64,000 bases of DNA, taken from contig CM043698.1 in assembly GCA_023935145.1 (NCBI GenBank), positions 40,883,501-40,947,500 on the forward strand. The letters run 5' to 3'. Source of the stretch: Bretschneidera sinensis (lineage: Eukaryota; Streptophyta; Magnoliopsida; Brassicales; Akaniaceae). The position numbers were made by a program, and so were the translations under genes. Below are positions 56,745 to 64,000 of the stretch, piece by piece. The notes under the pieces are model-generated. The model did no database searches. It saw nothing but the letters and a program-made list of their open reading frames with translations, and was not told the DNA's origin. Position 1 is the first letter of the stretch. Each line of letters starts with the position of its first letter.

Positions 56745-58046
56745 CTATTTTCTCCCAACACCTCCAGCACTTATCTCAACATATTTCCCCACTGGACAAT
56801 CTATACTAATATGCTCTGACTCACCATATACAAAGAACATCAAAGTAGGAAAATTCCGAGATAGATGCTCTGTTTGATTATATCTATAGCAAACTCTTGT
56901 CTCTCGATCATACATTATATTACCACTTCCCTTGGTGGCATACTTACTCCTCTTCCATAACTTCCAGCTCTCATAGCTTGTCTCCAAAATCTAAGGTTCC
57001 CACCAATATTACTCTAGGCTACAGAAGCAACAGATCTTGTTTGCCTCTGACTCTGCATCACAGTTCCCTGTGACAAGGAACACGCCATTTGGGGTGGTCT
57101 CCCACCCTGCACACTTATACTATTACCACCTTTGGGTCCCTTAAATCTAGACCTCTTCAGCTAAGCCCTCCTACCTCTAAACTCCATCACATCTTTCTTA
57201 ATCTATAATGTTTTATCCACTATTATAGCATAATTCACAATACCCATATAAGAGAGTTTAGTTCGAATTTCATAGTGTAACCCGTCTAAAAATCTCTTAC
57301 ATTTTCTCTCTTTCGTATTTACTAACTCAAGTACAAACCTTGATAAGGCTATAAATATACTATCATACTTAATCACAGATAAAATATTTTGCTTTAAATA
57401 AATAAAATCGCTCTCCTGTTGTGCTCGAAACGTATCTAAAAAATACTTCGCAAAGAACATATCCTTAAACTTACACCAAGTTAAGGGTTGATCTACCTAT
57501 GTCCTTAATCTAGATAGAATATCTTTTGACCATTGAGAAGCCTCACATCCTAACTTAAATGAAGTAAAAGCAACTTTCTGCCTATCTATCACTGGTAAGA
57601 CTTCAAAATATTTCTTAACATGTTTAATCTACTACTCAACCTTAATAGGATTTACAGATCCTCTAAAAGATTGGGGTTTAAGTTTAATAAATCTCACAAA
57701 ACAATCTCTTTGCATCTCATGTGCAAACACACCCTCTTCCTCATAAACTTCTGTTTCACCACATCAAGTTCTGTTCTAGCATTTTCTTCTAGTCTCCTCT
57801 GTAAATTATCAGCTATTTTTTCTGCTGCATTCATTCTCTTTATAGTACGATCAAGAACTTCTCTCAACTCGTCTCTCCTGATATCAAATTCTCTCTTGCC
57901 TCTACTAGTACGAGCTGTACTAGCAACCTGTTCCCTTGCATGAACCACAGACTTGACCTCATTTTCAGCTTCAGCTCTTCTAAATATTGGGGTTATGCCA
58001 CATCCTCTCTAGTTCAGTACTCTACCTCTAGCACGTCCACGCGTCA
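56745..58046 (-). pseudogene. Gypsy gag with degenerate zinc knuckles
   Basis: From ATG at 58046 (MTRGRARGRVLN, then a stop) the frame continues as a basic/coiled N-terminus (57694-57948, REELDIRR-like, DELREVLDRTIKRMNAAEKI). The gag core follows at 57203-57460 (FFAKYFLDTFRAQQESDFIY, KRFLDGLHYEI). Two CCHC knuckles at 56745-56987 (CYRYNQTEHLSRNFP and FVYGESEHISIDCP) have lost Cys/Gly residues. It would form the particle and bind RNA; the frame is broken several times. Confidence 0.75.
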
Positions 58047-58133
58047 TCCTCAGACTATGTATTAAAATATAGTTTATTTAAATCTTTTACTTCTTTAAAT
58101 TTTTATGTAGTCTATAGAATCATAAAACCTAAG

Positions 58134-58145
58134 GCTCTGATACCA
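58134..58145 (-). promoter_or_regulatory. Primer-binding site for initiator tRNA-Met
   Basis: The minus strand reads TGGTATCAGAGC, the complement of the 3' end of plant initiator tRNA-Met, four bases inside the LTR end at 58150. Confidence 0.9.
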
Positions 58146-58149
58146 AAAT

Positions 58150-60230
58150 TGTAACGAACCATCCCGGGTTGGTCATCTCCGAGTCGATGTTGTCACGTTT
58201 TGAAATCCCAGCACAACACATATATGCAACAATATAAAAACATACATCGACTGAAAATATATATACATCAACCCTCAACAGGGGAGTTACATTATTAATA
58301 TCTCATCTAAAACAATATATACAACATATTATGCATGAATATCTACAATTTTTTTTCTTCCATTAGTCTGAGGATGTGTACCATGAGACTTACAGATATT
58401 AACTCAGTCTGAATCTCAGCTTACAAACTTATTTGTCCTGCCTGCTACCTGAAATTATTTAACAATGAGGAGTGAGCTTCACAAGCTCAATGAATTAAAT
58501 TTACTAGAAGTGCTCTATTTGTATACTTCTAGTTATATTCATTCATTGTTAAATCAACATAATTAACCATCTATCTTTCCCCACATTCTAATTCAATCAT
58601 TTATCAATTTCTCTTGATAAATAAATTATTAGGCTATCAAGTTTCAATACATATATCTCATATATTTTACCAATTTAATATTTCCAATTTAGTATCATCA
58701 TAAAGCTCACATTATACAAACAATCAATAATACTACCGTTTATTATATCATTCTTTCTATTTATTTATCATCAAAATTGTCTCATTATGAGACTCATCTA
58801 TCTATCAATCATTTAATAATCAAAACTGATTCTTTAATATCCCAGCCATTAATAATAAATATTAAAAACAAATATAATGCATGAATTTAATTTTTCTTTC
58901 TTTTTTTCTCGTCGGATCATTTCATATTATCATCTGGGAACGTCTTATCACATGTCAACATGTTTCAGCTAGACCAGCTACCTTCCTAGTCTTCTCAGCC
59001 AGACTAACTGCCTTCCTGGTATTTCCTTTTATGCATATAAGCAATAACATGCAAGCAAACATACGTCAAAACATTCAATTCAACTATCTAGTTTTTTCTC
59101 AAAAAATATTATTTTTATCATATTTATTAAATCATATCCTCATATATTATATCAATTTTCAATCATATTTTCAAAATTTTCATATAATTTCTCAGCATAT
59201 TTTTCATTAATCCATCCTTTGTAAATTATAAATTATTTTATAATTAATATTCAATATACTATTTAATCCCTAATCAATAAATCAATCAATTATCATACAT
59301 AACAGAAAATGCATCATTCAATCATTATAATTCAATAATTTATTCAAATATCATAAATTCATATTTTTATTGGTCTCGATTACTAAAAGTAAATCCTAAC
59401 TCACCACGTAGCACTTAAAGCTACTTGTGGATCACCTCATTATTTTTCCTGCTATTTTCAGCAATTTCTTGAGATTGTTGATCACCAACATCTAATTATA
59501 AACTTTTATAAATCTTACTATTTCATAACTTAACTCAAACAATATAATTATTTAATTATGAGTCTTATTAAAAATTTACCTCAAAGATGATTAAATCTTG
59601 CTATTGTAATTAGATGATTGTAACTATCTTTAATATTGGAGAAATTTTCTTTACAACTTTTTGCTAAGAAATTTGAGTCTTAGATGATTTACCTCAAATA
59701 TGAGTCTTATTAAAAATTTACCTCAAATATGATGAAATCTTGCTATTGTAATTAGATGATTGTAACTATCTTTAATATTGGAGAAATTTTCTTTACACAT
59801 TTTTGCCAAGAAATTTGAATTGAAAAAAGAAAGAAACCAAACTGGATTTGAAAGAAATTAAGTCTCAGAACTTTCAAAGACTTGCAAACTTGCCAAATTT
59901 TTTTTTCACCGCTTCACCAGAGACTTATAATTTCTTTTTCGCTGCTTCATCACTCAGAGACTTAAATTTTATTTTCTTGCTGCTTCACATGAAGTCTGTG
60001 ATTTTTTTTAATTACAATTTATATTTACCATCGGTTATTTACAATTCTGTCATCATTTAAAATTTACTGTTTTGCCATTACATAATCATAGTTTTAGTAT
60101 TCTCCCTTTTAAAAATCAATTTTTCATAGTTCTTTCCTTCCAAAAATTTTATAAAAATTATAGAGAAATATAAAAATTTATATTTTCTTCCAAATTTTTT
60201 TTTAATTATTTTTCTTAACTTCAGTCAAAG
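58150..60230 (-). repeat. 5' LTR of the Gypsy element (outer end uncertain)
   Basis: The inner border TGTAACGAACCATCCCGGG at 58150 is fixed by the primer site. Blocks at 58150-58215 and 59380-59500 match the solo LTR at 4419-6469 in inverse orientation. The distal third is too diverged to place the end. Confidence 0.65.
59557..59820. repeat. Tandem duplication inside the LTR, period 142 bp
   Basis: TATGAGTCTTATTAAAAATT starts at 59557 and again at 59699. Both copies continue through GCTATTGTAATTAGATGATT to AAGAAATTTGA with few changes. Confidence 0.9.
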
Positions 60231-60329
60231 ATTGTTGGTTCTCTCATCGATGTCTCTTTCGTTAAGAAGTGGTTTATGGTTGTTCTTTCATATATGTGTG
60301 TGTGTGTATATATATATATGTGTTGAAAC

Positions 60330-61663
60330 GATAATCTGAATCGAAATTGAAACATTATTCTTACCGAGGGAGAGATACCATGGAACTAATCTCATGGTCA
60401 CATGTTGAAAAACACTTTTGTTTACTAAGAAATCTCTCTTTGATAATGCCAAGATCATTACTGTTTAATTAGAGGCTCGACGAGAAATGGTTTTTGATTG
60501 ATTTCCCTCTCTGATTGAACTTGAGGACATTTGTACTGTAGAATTTGGTCTCATGTTTTGTGGTCGAGATTAACCTGAGTTGGTAAGAGTTTTCTAGAGA
60601 GTATACCAGAGCTTGAAGGACCTACAATAGTTGGTAAGAAACATTGTTAATACCAATGTTTCCTAAATTGAAGAAAACAGAGATGGAAGTGTTGTTATTA
60701 GGTTAAACTGGTCCATTATGTAAATTTGATTGTATTAATACAAGAGTATCTATTCCTAATCGATATAAAGGTTTGATAGCTACTTGGACCAATCCTAAGT
60801 GTAAATATCTAAATCATTCTTGTTTGTGTTTTTGGATTGCTGATAAAGAAAGTAATTTAATATTCTCATATCAGATTTGAAGGAATTAGTTTCTATATAA
60901 AATACTCAAGGTGGTTTCCCCAGAAAAAATCAAAGACCATTACCAACCAAAAGCCTTTTCCATACCATTCGTGACTCCCACCTATAATTATCGACTATCA
61001 AATGGCATGGTACAACATGTTCTTCATTAAGACCCAAATCACATTCATGGTTCATATTTTTTGACAAAAAATGCAAAATTGATCTTCCAGTATGGTTTTT
61101 CGACTGGTGGATTTTGTTTGGCAGCGATCCAGCCATTCTACCTCCTCCTATCAAAGAAGCCCTCATTCATTTCAAAGAAAACACCACTGAAGAAAAAACA
61201 TATTCTCATGAAATGCTTTTTCATGCAATTTTCTCTATTCTATGGATTATTTCATGGGATTATGTTATTACAGGAACCCCTTCAGACATCTTGGCCATCA
61301 AAAGAAACTTGAAAGTTAAATGGTGGGCAAAATATGACTGCTCACTGGCCACCATCCAAGTTATTAAAAATTGGTTTTTTTGACAATCCTCGTTATTCCA
61401 AAAATTACCAAAACCGACCAAGTTCAAGTTCTTCTGGAATTAAGAAATTATCAAAACAAGAAAAAAAGAAAAAATTGTTAGAAGAGCTGTCTCAATTATC
61501 TGATAGTGATGATAGTACCCAGTCTCCAGATGATGACCTCAACAAGACTCATGAACAGTATGCTCAGGACCCGTATGATGCATTTGATCTCTCTTTAAAA
61601 AAAAAAAAGGCAAAAAAAATGCCCGACAAAGCATCTCTGAAAAATAAAAAAAGCAACAGGTGA
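60330..61663 (+). pseudogene. Endogenous caulimovirid (pararetrovirus): second-ORF-type remnant
   Basis: Broken frames lead into 61114-61383 and 61334-61663 on the plus strand. Visible features are a tryptophan-rich block (WILFGSDPAILPPP, ILWIISWDYV, KWWAKYDCSLATI), then a Ser/Lys/Asp-rich tail ending in a stop at 61663. A repeat array, a TATA box and a leader follow, as at the end of a caulimovirid genome. On the opposite strand the start of a similar ORF follows RNase H at 62665. A second ORF after the polymerase is known in Florendovirus. The genus and the function of the protein are inference. Confidence 0.5.
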
Positions 61664-61860
61664 CCGACAAAGCATCTCTGAAAAGCAAAAGCCAAAGCTG
61701 AAGATTCAAAGCATCTCTGAAAAGCAAAAAGCAAAAGCTGAATATTCAAAGCATCTCTGAAAAGCAAAAGCAAAAGCTGAAGAGTCAAAGCATCTCTGAA
61801 AAGTAAAAGCAAAAGCTGAAGATTCTCCTAAAGCATTTCTGCGAAGCAAAAGCAAGAAGA
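61624..61860 (+). repeat. About 40 bp minisatellite, six copies, upstream of a TATA box
   Basis: AAAGCATCTCTGAAAAGCAA or a close variant starts at 61628, 61669, 61708, 61748, 61787 and 61830. Spacing is 39-43 bp, so not frame-preserving. The first copy overlaps the end of the upstream ORF, and the last ends about 80 bp before the TATA box. Confidence 0.9.
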
Positions 61861-61938
61861 AAAGAAATGATTCTCCTGTCAAAGACATGATTTCTCTGAA
61901 CACGGATTTCAAACCATTTGAAGTCCGCCAAGAAGCTC

Positions 61939-62200
61939 TATAAATATGTATTCGAATAATGTAATGGCCAGAGTTCATTCTGAGCGAGCTTTACTTGTAA
62001 AAGAGCGAGTGTGTGATCAGTAGTGAGAGTGAGATCAGTTGTTTGCTTGCTTGCTTGCTGTTTTACATTGTAAGCTTCTGTTTCTTTCAAACTTATATCT
62101 TGTAATTTCTATTTCATATATAAATATCAAAAGTAAATATTTTCAAAGTTTATATTTCAACAATTATTGTTAAACAAGGATCTGGCGCTGATGATCGAGA
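61939..62200 (+). promoter_or_regulatory. Pararetroviral promoter and leader remnant
   Basis: A TATA box TATAAATA lies at 61939-61946 after a gene end and before a non-coding leader with (GCTT)n at about 62042-62058. A degraded primer-site-like GGATCTGGCGCTGATG (about 62178-62193) precedes a new ORF start region. This is the order expected for the intergenic promoter of a caulimovirid. It also resembles an LTR-like end; no direct repeat partner is seen in the window. Confidence 0.45.
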
Positions 62201-62425
62201 AGTTAAGTTTAAAGACATAAAGAATATTTACTGCCAAAACAACTATACTAACCAAAACCTACATACTTTGTCTACTCAAGTAGAGTCCATGTCTACTACC
62301 ATAAACTCAATTGACCAAAAGATTAGTACCCCAACTCCAAAAGCCCTCGGGAGAGAATTCAGTACGCCTATTCAAAAACCTACCACACCCCAACTTTCAA
62401 AACCATGCCCAAACTTTGAAAATAT
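62200..62425 (+). pseudogene. Start of the first ORF of the endogenous caulimovirid
   Basis: The plus strand reads a polar stretch with NIYCQNNYTNQNLHTLSTQV and STPIQKPTTPQLSKP, open to about 62425. It lies just after the leader, where the first ORF should begin. Beyond about 62.4 kb the orientation switches to the minus strand, so only the N-terminal end is kept. Confidence 0.4.
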
Positions 62426-62665
62426 TTGGCTGGGGTTTTGAGTGGGTGACGGTTGTTGAGAAGATAATGTTTGGGCATAAGATAAGGGTAAAAGATTTGG
62501 GAATTCTTCAAGGGAGACAAATCTGTTTGGTCTTCGTGGGGTTCGTGGCTGCATTGGGATTTGGTTTTGATTTTGGTTTTGGCTCTTTGTGGCATAGTCT
62601 GCCATAGTTTGAGGTTTGTTTGAAGGTGATGGCACCTTCTGCTTCCCTTTTTGATTTGTACTCAT
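62372..62665 (-). pseudogene. Second ORF N-terminal fragment of the inverted caulimovirid copy
   Basis: ATG at 62665 lies 23 bases after the stop of the RNase H frame (62689-62691). The 97-codon frame is Gln/Asn/Pro-rich (KSQNQNQNQIPMQP) and contains RFVSLEEFPNLLPLSYAQTL. It runs into the inversion junction, and its last 20 or so residues overlap the plus-strand frame above, so its true end is unclear. Confidence 0.45.
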
Positions 62666-62688
62666 GCTTTATCGCTCGTGTTTGGATT

Positions 62689-64000
62689 CTACAAAAATTC
62701 CCATGTGAGGAAGTCAAGCAGGGAATTGTTCTCTCCTTTGATGTATTCAATATCAAAATCAAAGACACTCAATATTGCTTGCCATCTAGCAAATATTTGT
62801 TTAGAAACAAGATTTTGAACATCTTTTTGTAAAATTTCTTTTGCTGATTTACAATCTACTCGTAATAAAAAGGTTTTATTATATAAATCATCTTGGAATT
62901 TGGAAATACATAAAACAAATGATAAAATCTCCTTTTTGATAGTAGAATAATTTTTTTGTGCTCCAAGCCATATGCCAGAATGGAATCGGACAATTTGTTC
63001 ATTGGAGTTTTGAGGAAGGATTTGTTTGAGAATACCTCCATATCCAATATCAGAGGCATCTGTTTCAACGATGATTTTTGCCTGAGGATTAAGAATTCCT
63101 AAGCAAGGAAGACTCACAACCCTGGATTTAAGTAATCTGACCATATCAGTGTGTTGTTGTGACCATGAGATAGTATTCTTGCGAAGCCTTTTATATAAAG
63201 GTTCACAGATTTGTCTGAGCTGAGAAAAAAAGTCAGATATGTAGTTTAAACATCCTAAAAACCTTTGTAATTGGGTCTTATCTTTTATTTCATCGGGAAA
63301 TTTATTTGCAAATTCAATAGACCTATCAATAGGTTTGATAGTTCCTTGATAAATTACATGTCCTAAGAATCTAACTTTTGTTTGAAATTATTTCATTTTT
63401 GTCACGGACAAGACTAATCCATTAGTCATGATGATTTGGAAAAATGTTTTCAAATGCTTAAAGTGTTGATCTATTGATTTTGAAAATATTAATATATCAT
63501 CAATATATGTGATACTAAATTTAGAATAATCATTGAAGATATCGTTAATAATATTCTGGAATTCTGAAGGTGCGTTTTTTAGTCCAAAGGGCATTACATT
63601 CCATTCGTAATGACCAAATGGGACATTGAAAGCTGTTTTGTATTTATCTTTTTCATTTATTTGTATTTTCCAAAATCTTGATTGTAAATCAAATTTGCTA
63701 AATATAGTTGCATCATGTAATCTGTTGAGAAGATCCCTTTTATTAGGTATTGGATACCTAATCCATTGCAGGACTTTATTGAGTGGTTTGTAATTGATGA
63801 CAAATCTTGGAGCTCCTCTTTCGAGTTCAGCTTATTTTTTAACATAAAAGGCAGAGCAGCTCCAGGGGGATTTGCTCGGTCTAATAAGACCTTTGCCTAA
63901 AAGGATTTTGATTTCTTCTTGGCAATATTTTAATAATTCTTGATTCATCTGTATAAGTCTGGACTTAGATGAAATATTCTTCTCATCAAAGCCTGGTTCA
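62689..64000 (-). pseudogene. Endogenous caulimovirid reverse transcriptase-RNase H
   Basis: The minus strand from the window edge reads an RT in broken frames. Motifs are PFGHYEWNVMPFGLKNAP and ITYIDDILIFSK with the catalytic YIDD (about 63505-63517), followed by the RT-RNase H connection. The frame 62689-63144 is RNase H with ETDASDIGYGG and the closing DFLTWEF. Stops occur at several places (for example near 63388), and the beginning lies outside the window. The domain order and the style of the RNase H block fit Caulimoviridae rather than LTR elements. Pararetroviral RT copies pregenomic RNA to DNA; this is a dead genomic copy. Confidence 0.75.

Larger units (their letters stand above)
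55582..60230 (-). mobile_element. Ty3/Gypsy element with tRNA-Met primer site, 5' LTR, gag, protease and partial RT
   Basis: On the minus strand: the LTR (from about 60.2 kb to 58150, inner end GGTTCGTTACA), primer site, gag from ATG at 58046, zinc knuckles, protease and the first part of RT. Everything after the early RT is missing at the junction with the solo LTR. The outer end of the LTR could not be fixed. The LTR is related to the solo LTR at 4419-6469. Stops and frameshifts show it is dead. Confidence 0.75.

Noticed and set aside
61539..61978. Minus-strand frames with repeated Ala/Phe-rich peptides
   Set aside because: They are produced by the 40 bp minisatellite, on the strand opposite to the viral ORF.
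1..64000. A new defence, biosynthetic or other multi-gene system
   Set aside because: The window holds three supported host genes with no functional link and many transposon remnants. Nothing forms a gene cluster.

Overview
This window is nuclear DNA from a flowering plant, most likely a woody eudicot. It is AT-rich, with a few intact host genes separated by several layers of transposable-element remains. The pointers to a plant are a complete intronless MYC2-type bHLH gene, two small plant-type proteins, plant Ty3/Gypsy and Ty1/Copia elements, a MULE, hAT-like elements, L1-type LINEs carrying a DUF4283-like ORF1, and an endogenous caulimovirid (pararetrovirus) insertion. There are no operons, CRISPR arrays or other prokaryotic systems. 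Family names rest on motifs read by eye. No database search was run.

Layout. 1-7.06 kb: decayed Tat-like Ty3/Gypsy element on the minus strand (gag, protease and RT fragments, an antisense ORF fragment and 3' tandem repeats), split by a solo LTR of another Gypsy family (4419-6469). 7.1-8.9 kb: AT-rich sequence with local duplications. 8919-13279: a MULE with long terminal inverted repeats and a broken, internally deleted transposase gene. 13.6-15.4 kb: a second Tat-like Gypsy fragment. 15.4-25.3 kb: a Ty1/Copia element lacking its 5' end, split by a complete 6.2 kb LTR element that carries only gag (16071-22248, perfect AGTAC target duplication). 25.5-28.2 kb: a third Tat-like fragment. 28.4-29.4 kb: LINE RT. 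29.5-29.7 kb: two USE+TATA pairs of plant snRNA promoter type. 29.8-32.6 kb: hAT-like and Gypsy debris, a 432 bp hAT-type element with perfect 8 bp target duplications, and a tRNA-derived SINE.

Host genes lie mainly in the middle. They are a gene with an apparent 5' UTR intron at about 32.7-36.2 kb that encodes a 176-residue basic protein, a 116-residue conserved-looking protein on the minus strand (39689-40039), and the MYC2-like transcription factor on the minus strand (44263-46266), with a G-box 437 bp upstream of its ATG. From 47.6 kb transposon remains dominate again: a hAT-like fragment, a 3'-truncated LINE (48.1-49.9 kb), uncertain exons near 50-51 kb, a second solo LTR of the gag-only family (54327-55581), a Gypsy element on the minus strand (55.6 to about 60.2 kb) with an initiator-tRNA-Met primer site, and two caulimovirid fragments in opposite orientations (60.3-64 kb).

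The genes do not form a pathway. MYC2 is the one gene with a well-known role (jasmonate signalling). I found no convincing undescribed biological system. The items most worth checking are the paired snRNA-type promoters, the gag-only LTR element with its CGATCG-containing motif series, the antisense ORF of the Tat-like element, the 40 bp repeat array next to a pararetroviral TATA box, and the small basic protein with a bZIP-like basic region.
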